In this document: one piece after another, positions 36,691 to 47,464 of the stretch
How positions within the stretch are numbered: position 1 is the stretch's first letter
Layout: every line of letters starts with the position of its first letter
From: Eonycteris spelaea
Lineage: Eukaryota; Chordata; Mammalia; Chiroptera; Pteropodidae
DNA: 64,000 bases
NCBI GenBank assembly: GCA_003508835.1
Contig: PUFA01000560.1
Span: forward strand, 1-64,000
Direction of reading: 5' to 3'
Notes under the pieces: model-generated
The model's database searches: none
Told to the model about the DNA's origin: nothing
What the model saw: only the letters and a program-made list of their open reading frames with translations
Made by a program: the position numbers and the translations under genes

Positions 36691-37195
36691 TTCTTGATGA
36701 TAGCCATTCTGACAGGTGTGAGGTAGGTGGTATCTCATTGTGGTTTTGATTTGCATTTCCCTGATGATTAGTGATGTTGAGTATCTTTTTGTATATCTGT
36801 TGTTACTATCTGTTTATTCTCTTTGGAGAAATGTTTATTCAGGTCCTCTGCCCAATTTTTAATTGGATTTTTAATATTAAGGTGTATGAGTTCCTTATAT
36901 ATTTTAGATATTAGCCTCTTATTGGATATAATATTTGTGAATATCTCCTCCCATTCAGTAAGTTGTCTTTTCATTTTAGTTTGGCGTAGTCCTATTTGTT
37001 TATTTTTTTCTTTTTTTCCCCCTTGCCCGAGGAGACATATCCAAAAAGGTGTTGCTAAGACTGATGTCAAAGTTTACTGCCTTGTTGTCTTCTAGGAGTT
37101 TTATGGTTTTAGGTCTTACATTACGTTTTGAATCCCTTTTAAATTTATTTTTGTATATGGTGTAAGAAAGTGGTCCAGTTTTGGGGAGGGGTGTT

Positions 37196-38058
37196 TTGTA
37201 CATTTCCGCTAAGATCAGAAATAAGACAGGGATGCCCACTATCACCACCTCTATTCAACATAGTATTGGAAATTTTAGTCACAGCAATCACAGAATAAAA
37301 ATAAATAAAAGGCATCCAAATCAGAAAGGAAGAAGTAAAATTCTCACTATTTGCAGATGCCATGATCTATGCATAGAAAACCCTAAAGACTGCACCAAAA
37401 AAAAAAACTATTAGAATCATAAATGAATTCAACAAAGTTGTGAGATACGAAATCATTATACAGAAATCTGTTGCATTTCTTTACACCAATAATGAAAAAT
37501 CAGAAGGAGAAATTAAGAAAACAAACCATTTATAATTGCATCAAAAAGCATAAAATACTGAGGGATAAATTTAACAAAAGAGGCGAAAGACCTCTACTCT
37601 GAACACTATAAGACATCAAAGAAGGAAATTGAAGAAGATACAAATAAATGGAAGGATATACCATGCTCATGGATTGGAAAGATTAATATTGTCAAAATGT
37701 CCTTAACTACCTCAAGCAATAGATAAATTCAGTGTGATACCTATTAAAATACCAATGAAATTCTTCTTAGAATTAAAACAGCTAATCCTAAAATTTATGT
37801 GGAACCACAAAAGACTCTGAATAGGCAAAGAAGTCTTGAGAAAGAACAGTGGAAGGTATCATACTCCCTGATTTCAAAGTATACTACAAAGCTATAATAA
37901 TCAAAAAAGTATGGTACTGACATAAAAACAGATATATAGATCAATAGAATAGAATAGAGAGCCCAGAAATAAATCCTCACTTGTAGAGTCAATCTGTACA
38001 AAGGATGCAAGGATATACAATGGGGTAGACAGTATCTTTAGTAAGTGGTGCTGGGAAA
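37196..38058 (+). mobile_element. LINE-1, inverted 5' arm (plus)
   Basis: Plus-strand ORF2 from the reverse transcriptase region (CTAAGATCAGAAATAAGACA, ACTATTTGCAGATGCC) through GAGCCCAGAAATAAATCC to AGTGGTGCTGGGAAAACTG. Together with 35990-37195 it makes one L1 whose 5' part is flipped, the classic twin-priming product. The reading frame is broken. Confidence 0.88.
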
Positions 38059-38069
38059 ACTGACAAATG

Positions 38070-38270
38070 CAAAAAGAAAGCGTTATTTTGTAGTCAGACC
38101 CTACTGAGGTCAAATCCAAGTTCTGCCTTATGTCTAGTTGTGTGATTTGGAGCAAGATATTTAATTATTTTTTGGTTAAAAAAAGGAGGGGGTTAATTAT
38201 ACCCATTCACAAGATTTGAAGGATAAATGAGATATATCTTAAATTGCTTAGTCCAGTGCCTGTTGTGAAC
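38070..38270 (+). repeat. MIR SINE
   Basis: AAATCCAAGTTCTGCCTTAT, TGTGTGATTTGGAGCAAG, TATACCCATTCACAAGATTT, then AATTGCTTAGTCCAGTGCC. Confidence 0.75.
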
Positions 38271-38274
38271 TATT

Positions 38275-38400
38275 AATCACTAGAATGTCAGCTCCATAAA
38301 GATAGGAATTTGGGGGTTCTTGTTCACTGCTGTATCCCCACACCTAGATTAGTGACTGGTGTGTATCAATTCCTGGCTCAATAAATATTGGTTGAAAGTC
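38275..38400 (+). repeat. L2 3' end
   Basis: CTAGAATGTCAGCTCCATAA, TTGTTCACTGCTGTATCCCC and TCAATAAATATTGGTTGAA form a typical L2 terminus. Confidence 0.9.
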
Positions 38401-38524
38401 AAAATGATTTATTGGTTCTCAGTGCCACTGTTTTATGCACCAAAAATACAGCTGTAAACAAAACAGAACAGCCTTCTTGAAGCTTACATTTTAGTGATAA
38501 ATACTTCTAATTGTTTTTTTTAAT

Positions 38525-38690
38525 TTTTAAAATTTATTTTTAATTTTTATTTCTCAATAGAGTGGACATTTGATATTAGCTTCAGGTGTACAGCATAGTG
38601 GTTAGACTTAATTTACTAAGTGATCCTTTGATTAGTACCCACCTGACACTATGCATAGTTATTACAATATTGTTGACTATTTACTGTGTA
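38525..38690 (-). mobile_element. 5'-truncated L1 3' end (reverse)
   Basis: Reverse A-rich tail, then TTCAGGTGTACAGCATAGTG, AGTGATCCTTTGATTAG and a GACACTATGCATAGTTATT block, as in the other L1 tails here. Confidence 0.75.
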
Positions 38691-39579
38691 CTTCTAATTG
38701 TTTTTAATAGCAGATATTCTTCAATAAAATATTTCTGGAAGAATGAAAGTATAAAATAGATAAAATGGAGAATATGAGTTCAGACTGAAGAGAAAGTGGA
38801 ACACTTGTCTTGTCTAGTTATTTGGTCCAATTCCCCATCTACCCAAATCCTGGTTTGGGAAGCACAATTTTAAAGCCACTGCTTTAGACTACTTGTGATT
38901 GAAATTGAGACATTAAACTCTCAGAGAGTTGTTTTTCCCTGAATTTTATAAATAAGTGTTAGTTCTTCTATATAGCATTACCCCACTGATTAGATGCCTT
39001 TCCTCTGTGTTACCATGGCATTCTGTGCTGTCTGCATCCTGGAACTTAGTGAACCCTCAATTCATAGTTCTTAGATTGAAAAGTGAGCCAGCAGTTAAAA
39101 GTTATAGACAGTTGTTCAAAATCTCAACTCTTACTTTCTTTAAAGCTCAAATGTACTTTTCTGATTAGTTGTTTGGGCATTTTGTTAAATTTCACCTAAA
39201 TCACTTTATTCCCTGCAAATTTGCAAGGTTGACAACTAAACTGGATCAGTTTGGGCCAGGAACGGGAAGTCATTCTGCTTATAGGTGGTAGTAGTCACCA
39301 TAGATGTAGATGTGCAGCCAGGTTGCTCAGCTATTTATTCTAGGAGGCATTGTGGTGGGAAGGCTTTTTCTTTGCCCTGGTCAGAATTTAATCGCCATCA
39401 GTGGAGGTGTGGCACAGGTTTGTGTATTTTGAAAATGTTGTCCAGGTGATTGTGATTTAAATTTCTAGTGTTATAAGAGTAGTCACCAGATTAGTTAAAA
39501 ATCACTAGTCCTTGGCTTTCTGGAGTTGAAATGACTTGGATGGTGGCATAATCAGATCTAGAACAGCTAAAGGTAATAT

Positions 39580-39790
39580 GTTGTAGCAGAAAGAGTGTGG
39601 ACTTTGATGTCATTTTGACCCAGGTTTCTGTTTCCCAGTTCTGTGGCCCTGAGCATGGCATCTCACTTTTATAAGCCTCAGTTTCCTCATCTGTAAAATG
39701 GGACTTATAATGCCTATATGGTTAGGTCTTGGTGATGGGGAGAACATATCACACTTAGGACTATGCCTGGTATAAGGTAGATGGATGCTC
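39580..39790 (+). repeat. MIR SINE
   Basis: AGAAAGAGTGTGGACTTTGA, GCCTCAGTTTCCTCATCTGT, AAAATGGGACTTATAATGCC and ACTATGCCTGG. Confidence 0.9.
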
Positions 39791-40139
39791 AGTGACTTAT
39801 ATGACAGATATGCTGAAAGAAACTATCACCAGGGGCAGCATAAGACTACTATTCTGACCCATCTAGCGTTAATCATGACTCTGGGCCTACGTATGTTGCA
39901 GTGCAAAGTAACGGTTTTTGGTTCCTTTGCCTGGATATCAAACACAGACCTTGCTTTGCTATCTGCTTACCAGTGTCCCTCCCCTTGTGTGACTTACTGT
40001 CTACTCATGGCTGTCAACTCTGACTAGATTCTCTTTTCATGGCCTAGCAACAGCTTAATGCATTGAAACTACTGTCAGACTCTAGAAAACTACCATTCCT
40101 TTGCAAGTTAAATTAAGAAATGGGTTATTTGAGTTCAAC

Positions 40140-40350
40140 AAAATTATTGAGGTCCACAGGCTCTAAAGCCAAAATCCAGTTTTTGTTCCTTCCAGCCATG
40201 TGACCTTAGAGATAGTAATATAAAATGGGTAAAAGAATAATAGTTATGGCCTAATAAGATTGTGTCGAGTATTAAATGAGCTAATGCATGTAAAGTACTC
40301 GGAACATTGCTTAGCACATAGTACATGTTTAGTATCTGTTAGCCATTGTT
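40140..40350 (+). repeat. MIR SINE
   Basis: CAGGCTCTAAAGCCAAAATC, CAGCCATGTGACCTTAGAG, TATTAAATGAGCTAATGC and TGCTTAGCACATAGTACATG. Confidence 0.85.
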
Positions 40351-40534
40351 ATTCATATATACTATGTTCCAGGTCTTATGTAAGAACCAGGAATACAGAG
40401 ATAGATAAAGTCTGTGCAGTCAAGAAACAGTGTGGTGGAATCAGTATGCAGATCATTTCAGTATGCTCTAAGAGCAGCAATAGAAAGGGCACGTAGCAGT
40501 CTACTTCTGTTCATAAAAAAACAGTGCTCTCCGG

Positions 40535-40935
40535 GAAGCCTGGTATAATGGAAAGTGCATTCTGGAGTCAGATCAGCCTGAGTTTGAATCCTGTCTACAC
40601 TCAGTCATTGTGTAACTTTGAGGGTAGCCAACCTGTCACAACCTTAGTTTTCCCATTTCTAAAATGGGTGAAGTTTGTGACCCCTACATGTTGGAAGAGC
40701 CCTATTTGGGTGTCCTGCTATCTAAAGTGCTCCTAAGCAAGAAAGCAAGAGTTTTAAAAAAGGTGAACTTAGATTCAGATTCTAGCTGTAAGTTGTTTAA
40801 CCTTTCTGTGTCCATTTCCTCGTGTAATTTATTTCATACTTATCTACCTTGCCCATGGTTATTGAGATGATGAAATAATGTATGTAAAGAATGCACAGCA
40901 TGTAGAAGTGCTGAGCAATAAATAATAGCTTTATT
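40535..40935 (+). repeat. Two tandemly placed MIR SINEs
   Basis: First copy about 40535-40740: ATAATGGAAAGTGCATTCTG, GTTTGAATCCTGTCTACACT, TTTTCCCATTTCTAAAATGG. Second about 40745-40935: CTTAGATTCAGATTCTAGC, ATTTCCTCGTGTAATTT, AGAATGCACAGCATG. Both are plus-oriented, and they end about 310 bp before exon 2. Confidence 0.75.
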
Positions 40936-41248
40936 ACCTTTATAACAAAGGTCTCTTCTGTTATTGTCTAAAGTAAGAACTTATATACTGTGTTAATTTC
41001 AGTATTCTTTTGAAGAGCCTCAGGCCTCAGTTTCATGAAAGGAGTCAAAAAATACTGGGCATTTGAATGAACAGGTAGATAATGCTGCCTATATGTATAG
41101 GAAAGGCTTTTTTTTTAAGTATTCTCTTTAGCCTCATATAATCTTAAGTTTCAACAAACTGTAAAATTTGTTACTAACCTTCCTGACTTCTAACCAAATA
41201 CAGGTCACCTTCTGTTGTGTGACCTGTTATTTTCTTCTTCCCTCCTAG

Positions 41249-41495
41249 GTCTTTCAGAGCCTTGAAGACCACCACTTGGAAGTGGTAGCTTTTTTCAGGG
41301 AAAATGGCTTCCATGGCCTTCTTGCCCATGACTCCGAGTATGCTCTCTACAATATTCCCTCCTACTACAGTTCCCATGCTCTGAAGCTCAGCTGGAATGG
41401 GAAGAACCTCACTACCAACCAGTTCCTGATGCAGGAGGTGGCCAAACAGCTGGGCCTGAAGCGGATGAATTTTCCCATATTTGCCGCGCTGCTAG
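41249..41495 (+). CDS. FAM120C: FAM120C exon 2
   Basis: An intact 247-nt exon with acceptor CCTCCTAG and donor G/GTAGGT, entering in phase 0 and leaving in phase 1. It reads VFQSLEDHHLEVVAFFRENG, then GFHGLLAHDSEYALYNIPSY and a KQLGLKRMNFPIFAALLG end. It continues the XPG/FEN1-like region of the family (the HGLLAHDSEYAL block parallels the I-region of structure-specific nucleases). The block is essentially unchanged from the human protein as I recall it. No frame break. Confidence 0.96.
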
Positions 41496-42730
41496 GTAGG
41501 TAGTCCAAAGAACAGACTCCAGTGATTAGTAAAGTTTGCCCTTTAGTAATAAAAGATGAAGACCAGAGCAATTTAGCCTATCATTATTGGATTTATCTTT
41601 TGAAAGTCCACATGCCGCTGTGCTTCTGGGCTTCTTACTAGAAACTCAGCATGTTTGTCTTATGAATTAATACAGGATATTCCAGAACATTATTTTGATT
41701 CTTGTTAACTCTTTTGTAAAATTCCATACCGATTTTATGCAGAGTACTATTTTAGGCCAAATGTTTTTACTAGCCCTGGACAGCTTTGATTTCCCACTCA
41801 GACCATTGGCATTTTTCTCTGGTGTCTTAAATTTTGATTGAGAATACAAATTGTTTTATTTTTGCTTCTGTTGTGCTAACATTTTATAATGAACATTTCC
41901 AAACCTACAGCAAAATTGAAAGAATTTTGCAGTGAAAATCCTGTATCTACCCTCTTTCTGCCATTAACATTTACTATATTTGCTTTATCATATATCTATC
42001 CATTCTAACCATCTATCATTCTTTCTTTTAAAGACATATTTTGAAGTAAATTGCAGAATTGATTACGTTTTGAGTTGTTTTTTAGGTATTGATAGCATGA
42101 AGGTTAATATCTTGTCTCAGGTGTGAACTCTGTTTTATAATTCCAAAGGAGTTGAACTTGGATAATCTAATGGAGGAGTCAGCACAACTTTTGGAATTAG
42201 GCCTTGAGTAAATCACTGTAGTTACACTTCTTTGGTTTTTAGTTTCTTCCTCTGTGAAATGTAATAATAATACCTCATGGTATTATTGATAAGGTCAAAT
42301 ATAATTTGATATATAAAATTCCCAGCACTTATGAAGTAGGCAGTAATTGGTGGCTGCTATTATAAAAGGCAGCATGACTAGGTGATAGAAAATATCACGG
42401 GCGTCACAGTCCTTAGCTTTTTATCCTGGAGTTGGCACTTATTAACCGTGCCACTTTAGGTCAAATCACCAAACTTTTCTAAACCTCAATTTTTTATCTG
42501 TAAAATGGGGAAAATAGGCTACCATACATTGTTATTATAAAGATGGTACATGTAATGCATATATGATACATAGGTAATCAACCATAGCTACTGTAGTCAT
42601 TAGGAATTAGTCATTAGGAATGTAGACTTACATGAATTACTTGATCATTTTCTCTCCCAGAGCCTTTTTATGGCCTAGAAGTTTTAAGAAAACATTTGTA
42701 CAGTCAATAAATGACAAATGTGCTTTATAG
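41496..42730 (+). other. FAM120C: FAM120C intron 2
   Basis: 1.2 kb. It holds an old L1M/HAL1-like fragment (about 41875-42060; AACATTTCCAAACCTACAGC and a TTTTGAAGTAAATTGCAGA block) and two MIRs (42150-42600). I see nothing else. Confidence 0.85.
42150..42600 (+). repeat. Two adjacent MIR SINEs
   Basis: First about 42150-42365: AATCACTGTAGTTACACTTC, TTTCTTCCTCTGTGAAATG. Second about 42375-42600: ATCCTGGAGTTGGCACTTAT, AATTTTTTATCTGTAAAATG. The units are separated by about 10 bp. Confidence 0.75.
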
Positions 42731-42813
42731 GTAACCACATTCTCCCAGATGAGGACCTGGCTGCTTTTCACTGGAGCCTCTTGGGACCAGAACATCCTCT
42801 TGCATCACTTAAG
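42731..42813 (+). CDS. FAM120C: FAM120C exon 3
   Basis: An 83-nt exon between TTTATAG and GTAATG. With the last base of exon 2 it completes 28 codons: GNHILPDEDLAAFHWSLLG followed by PEHPLASLK. It enters in phase 1 and leaves in phase 0. The block is a hallmark of the FAM120 family. No frame break. Confidence 0.96.
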
Positions 42814-43160
42814 GTAATGTGCCCCATTTCCTGTGTATACATCCATGACATCAGATTTTGATTGGGGATTTGATAGAATAATTATCTTTCATTAGGTTTA
42901 AAATATTCCAAATACAAACATTTATAATTATGATCAATACCCTTTAAAAGGAAAAGCTCAATTTTCTACCTTCTGTGAGTTCTTCCTTCCTATATCTTTC
43001 TCTCCTGTGTGTCTCCTTTACTTTCACACTACTGCTACACTCACACAGAATATGTCATTTCTGATATTTCTGGTCACCGAATGTTGTGTGTGTGTGAGTC
43101 TGTGTTTTCTTATCAAAATCCTCTGCACTAGCAGATGGTTATCCTATAATTCAACTCATT

Positions 43161-43837
43161 GTTGACACTATCCACCTGGAGATGGCATCAGGTGCAGGTT
43201 AAGGTCTCAGTCCCACAAAACTGCCGCCCCACACAAATTCAGATACAAGTTGCAAGCCCAGGTTATCACCTGTGCTTCTGACCAACCTGCTATAGATTGG
43301 AGGTTCCAACAATCATCCCCTGCCTTGGTTTTGATTAATTTGCTAAAGCCACTCACAGAGTTCAGGGAAACACTTACTTAGGTTTACCGGCTTATAATGG
43401 GTATGATAAAAGATACAGGATGGATAGCCAGATGCAGAGATATATAGAGTGAGGTCTGGGAGGGTCCTAAGCCCAGAAGCTTCTATCCCATGGAGTTGGA
43501 GTGCCTCATCCTCCTAGTGTGGATATGTTCACCAACCAGAAGCTCTCTGAACCTCATACTTTTGGGATTTTATGGAGGCTTCATCATGTAGGTACGATCA
43601 GTCCTTAACTCCATTTTTAGCCCTTCTCCCTTCTCAAGTGAATTGGAGTGGGGCTAAAAGTTCCAGGCTTCCGGTGACCAGCTCTCATCTAGGAGCCATC
43701 CAGGAGCCCACCCAGAATCACCTCAATAACACAAAAGTTGCTCCAAGTGCTCTTACTACTTAGGATATTGCAAGGGTTTCAGAAGCTCTATGCCAGGAAC
43801 TGGAAGCAGAGACCAATATATGTTTCTGTTATCTCAC
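43161..43837 (+). mobile_element. ERVL-type LTR, solo
   Basis: An LTR-like block of about 680 bp: TGTTGACACTATCC at the left, then TTAAGGTCTCAGTCCCACAA, CCACTCACAGAGTTCAGGG, TTCACCAACCAGAAGCTCTC, TTTTATGGAGGCTTCATCAT, and an end GCCAGGAACTGGAAGCAGAG to a terminal CACA. No internal viral genes. The family name is not assigned. Confidence 0.65.
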
Positions 43838-44039
43838 ACCCTTAATATCTTAAGGATTTGTTCCACCCTATGAAGAAAAGTACTGATACTCCAAATAGAA
43901 GAACTAATGAGCAAAGGACAGAAGCAGACTATTCATAAAAGAAGAAATACAATTGCCAATTGTGTGACTAAATGCCAAGTCTCACTAGTGATCAGACATG
44001 CAAATTAAAAGAGCAGTGTGATTTTTTTTAACCTAACAG

Positions 44040-44536
44040 TTTAGCAAATATTGAAAAATTAATCTACCTACTTCTATCGTGGTAATGTAAGTTAGTGACT
44101 ATATTGTATTTCCCTAGTTCTTTTATTCTCCTAGATAGTTATTTCACACCTTTTCCTCTTCAAGCCTCCAATGCTCCCTCATCTTGCTCACTCTCAGCTC
44201 ATGACCTGGCTTCCTATTTCACTGAGAAAAAGAAGAAGCAATGAAAAGACAACTTCTACTAGCGCCAATCCTTTTATCTTCTCTCCTGCATGCATCTGTA
44301 TGCCCAGATGCTCTGCTTACCTCCTGTTTTGTGTGGATGACCTGTCCATGTTTCTATCTAAGGCCACCTCCTACACTCTTAACACTAGATCCCATTCATT
44401 CTAGCTAACTTAGGGGTATCACTATTGCAATTCTCCCTTCTTTTTCCTGCATCATCAGTTTCCCTCTCTTCATTGGCTCTTTCCCATCAGATGTATAAGC
44501 ATGCACCCATCTTAAAACATGAAACAAAACCAGCTC
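44040..44536 (+). repeat. LINE-2, left part (split by L1)
   Basis: L2 coding relics: CATGACCTGGCTTCCTATTT, CATTGGCTCTTTCCCATCAG, ending CATCTTAAAACATGAAAC. It resumes at about 47465. The ORFs at 44171-44667 belong to it. Confidence 0.7.
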
Positions 44537-45197
44537 TTTTTTTTCTGTCTTTATTGAAATATAATAGACAACAAGTTGCCTGCATTTATATTATACAATT
44601 CAATGAGTTTTTTTTTCCAATTATAGTTGGTATACAACACACCAGCCTCAGCTGTACAGCATATTGATCAGAGATCCACACAACTCGCAAAGCATAACTC
44701 ACACCACCAAATCTAGCACCCCTCCTCCCCCTACATATTCATTCCAACATTATTAATCATCTTTCCCATGATATGCTATATCCCCATGTCTACTTTGCAA
44801 CCATCCACCTGCACCTCTCAACCCCTTTGCCCTCGTTCTCTCCCAACCCTCGTCCCATCTAGTATCCCTAAAATAATTCTCTGTATCTATGAGTTTATTT
44901 CCGCTATTGTTGTTGATTTTGTTCTTTAGATTCCACATGTATGTGAAATCATGCAGTATTTATCTTTCTCTATCTAACCCACTTCATTCAATGTAATACC
45001 CTCTAGGTTCATCACAGCAATATCTTTTCCATCCCCTTCCTTTTCATCTCTGTGTGTCTTAATCTGAAATGAGTCTCTTGTAGGCCTCATATGTAGGGAT
45101 CTTGTTTTCGTATCCATTCAGCCACTCTTTCTTCTGGTTGGAGCACTTAATTCTTTTCCATTTAAGGTACTTGTTGATAGGAATGTAGTTATTATCA
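44537..45197 (-). mobile_element. LINE-1, 3' end joined to ORF2 5' part (internal deletion)
   Basis: Minus strand. 44600-45025 is the L1 3' UTR (CAGCTGTACAGCATATTGAT, ATTCCACATGTATGTGAAAT, TAATACCCTCTAGGTTCATC). 45040-45197 is early ORF2 (CTTAATCTGAAATGAGTCTC). Most of ORF2 is missing between them. A second short L1 tail may lie at 44540-44605. An AAAACCWGCTCTT pair at both outer edges (near 44530 and 47475) supports one outer insertion into the L2. Confidence 0.75.
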
Positions 45198-45665
45198 TTT
45201 TTTTTTGTCCATTGAGGCATTTTATTTGAACATATGTATTACATCCATAGAAAAAGAATCCCAAGATTTTCCCTCCTGTGTTTTTGTCTTGCTTCTTCAT
45301 GGTCCATGATGCCTGCTGAAGTTGTCAGTATAATGAAACCAAACTGATGGGATGGGAGCAAGTTGTTCTGCCATTTTCCTAGATCTCTGAACTGTACATC
45401 GAATCTGGGGCTGATCACTCCACACTTGTTTAACCTGCCTGTGAGGTTCACAACAATTTTTCCAGCTCTGTGATCATCAGTGATTTCAAATTTGCCAATA
45501 TAGCCATGCTTCATCATCACAGTCAGAAACCAGATGATGACATTGGAGCATGGCCTAATGAGAACCTGGCATTTGCCTCTTTTCAGCATTGTTGATGCTG
45601 TTAAATGCATCAGCTAGGACATTAATGTGCACCATTATGGCGGCACAGAAAGATGGCAGAAAGAG
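45198..45665 (-). pseudogene. RPS15A: RPS15A processed pseudogene
   Basis: An intronless full-length copy of the mRNA for ribosomal protein S15A of the 40S subunit. The minus strand starts at 45665 with a CTCTTTC 5'-TOP-like leader. ATG is at 45635-45633, with [19 protein letters not shown] close to the parent. A 2-bp loss then shifts the frame. The middle is long and clear ([20 protein letters not shown] in the 45239-45610 frame). A second 2-bp loss lies near the C-terminus ([10 protein letters not shown] is in another frame), and the parental stop TAG reads TAT at 45249-45247. It ends in a 3' UTR with AATAAA and an A9 tail (45206-45198). Imperfect target-site duplications (GTTATTATCATT versus CTATTATTACCATT) flank it. 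It interrupts an L1 and cannot make the protein. Confidence 0.96.
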
Positions 45666-47464
45666 CTATTATTACCATTCTCATTCATGTTTTTGATACA
45701 CGTTTTTTGATTCTTAAAGAAGTCCCTCCAACATTTCCTGTAATACTGGCTTGGTGATGATAAATTCCTTTAGCTTATTTTTGTCTGGGAAGCTCTTTAT
45801 CTGTCCTTCGACTCTAAATGATAGCTTTGCTGGATAAAATATTCTTGATTGTAGATCCTGGGTTTTCATCACATCAAATATTTTGTGCTAAGCCCTTCTG
45901 TCCTGCGTAGTTTCTTTTGAGAAATCAGCCTCCAGTCATATGGGTGCTCCCTTGTAGGTAACTAACTTTTTTTCTTGCTGCTTTTCAAATTCTCTCTTTG
46001 TATTTAACCTTTGGCATTTTAATTATGATGTGTCTTGGTGTGGGCCTCTTGGGTTCCTGGTTTTTGGGACACTGAACATCTTGGGTTTTATGTCTGTTTC
46101 CTTCACCAGGTTAGAGAAGTTTTCCATCATTATTTCTTCAAATAGCTGTTCAACATCTTGTTTTCCCTCAGGTACCCTGATGACATGATATTTTTACCTT
46201 TAATAGTGTCTCATAGGCTCCTTAAATTATTATTATTGTCTTAGCTTTTTTCTTGCCATTTTGATTGAGTGTCTTTGGCTTTCTCATCCTCTATATAGGT
46301 CATTTGATCCTCTTTATTCACTTTGTTTATTCCTTTGTTTATTCCATTTAATATACTTTTCATTTCAGATAATGTCTTCTTCATTTCTGACTGGTTCCCT
46401 TTTATAATTTCCATTTGCATTTTTATGTTTTTTTATCTCTTTGTTGAAGTTCTCACTGAATTCATCTACCCTTCCCCTAAGTTCACTGAGCATTTTTGTA
46501 ACCAGTGTTTTGAACTCCGCATCTGTTCGATTGCTTTACTCCATTATTCCTGGATCTCTGTTCTGTTCTTCATATGGTTTCTGCTTCTTTGTCTTCCCAT
46601 TTTGGCTGCCTTTCTGTGTTTCTATGTACTAAGCAAAGCTTCTAAGTCTCCTGGTCTTATTAGTATGGCTTTGTGTAGTAGGTGTCCAGTGGCCCAGTTC
46701 TAAGAGGAGTTCAGCTGCAGGCTAAATTTAGTCCAAGCCTGTGTCACTCTGAGGCCACCTGTTAAGATTTAGCAAGCAATCCACAGATGCTGTGCTTATA
46801 GCTGCCTCAAAAGGCCACACCAGATCTCTAGGCCAGCTGCTGCCAGTGTGAGTCTTGGCACTGCTCAGCAAGGAGCACCTGACTTGCTGAGGATACACCT
46901 GGACGTAGGTTGGGTGGAGCCACAAGTTGGAGGCAGTTTCCGGAAATCCTCTGGGTGGAGCAACCTTTTATCCAGTTTGATGACGTCTCAGCTATGGTGA
47001 TGCTGTGTCCATGCACTGGGAACAGGGAGGGCTCAATAGGGAACATTGGATACCGCTGGCACTTCTATACAGAGCGAGTCCAATCTCTGGCCCTCGCTCC
47101 GACAACTCAGTGTCACCCTGTAATCCCCTGTGCAGCTGAAGCGGCACTAGTGCTCAGAGCGAGCAGTTCTGTCACCACAGAAGTTCGCTCGCGGATGCTG
47201 CCCCTTTAAGAGGTGCTGCAGCTGCCACTGCCATTGCTGCAGCCTTGGTCTCACTCAGCCACTCAGGACCGGGCAGCCTCACGTTCTCTCCCCATCCTAC
47301 CTTCTGCCGTTGCGGGGTGATTTCTTAGATTTCTCCCTAGTTGTGTGGCTTGTTCATCTAGCTCCCAGGTGATTTTTCCTTGCTGTTTGCTCTTTGTTTC
47401 TGTCACAACTTTGATTTGGTTGCCAGAGGGATGAACAGAGCATTTTTCATCTAAGCCATTTTTC
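45666..47464 (-). mobile_element. LINE-1, 5' portion (ORF2 start, ORF1, 5' UTR)
   Basis: Continuation of the minus L1 on the far side of the pseudogene: TCCCTCCAACATTTCCTGTA and GTGCTCCCTTGTAGGTAACT in ORF2 and ORF1, then a GC-rich 5' UTR (about 46700-47300) with AGGTGCTGCAGCTGCCAC. Reading frames are broken. The ORFs at 46323-47209 are antisense to it. Confidence 0.75.

Larger units (their letters stand above)
35990..37195 (-). mobile_element. LINE-1, 3' arm (minus), with 5' inversion
   Basis: Minus-strand L1 ORF2 C-terminus and 3' UTR: GAGTAATAGTTCAATATAT, GGTATTGCTGGGTCATATGG, TCTCATTGTGGTTTTGATTT and GACATATCCAAAAAGGTG. It ends at the inversion junction (about 37190) at the ORF2 tryptophan-rich motif, exactly where the plus arm stops at 38058. 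An L1 tail (36575-36690) and a TG repeat interrupt it. Confidence 0.88.

Noticed and set aside
34881..37363. Two identical 56-residue open-frame pieces, possible small gene family
   Set aside because: Both are antisense or junction readings of the duplicated inverted L1 block. The identity reflects the DNA duplication.
45239..45610. Possible functional intronless RPS15A gene
   Set aside because: Two 2-bp frameshifts, a lost stop, a poly(A) tail and target-site duplications inside an L1 mark it as a processed pseudogene.
46323..46703. 126-codon plus-strand open frame rich in hydrophobic residues, possible membrane protein
   Set aside because: It is antisense to L1 sequence. A-rich L1 read in reverse gives F/L-rich frames. 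The same applies to 53138-53404 and 56896-57261.
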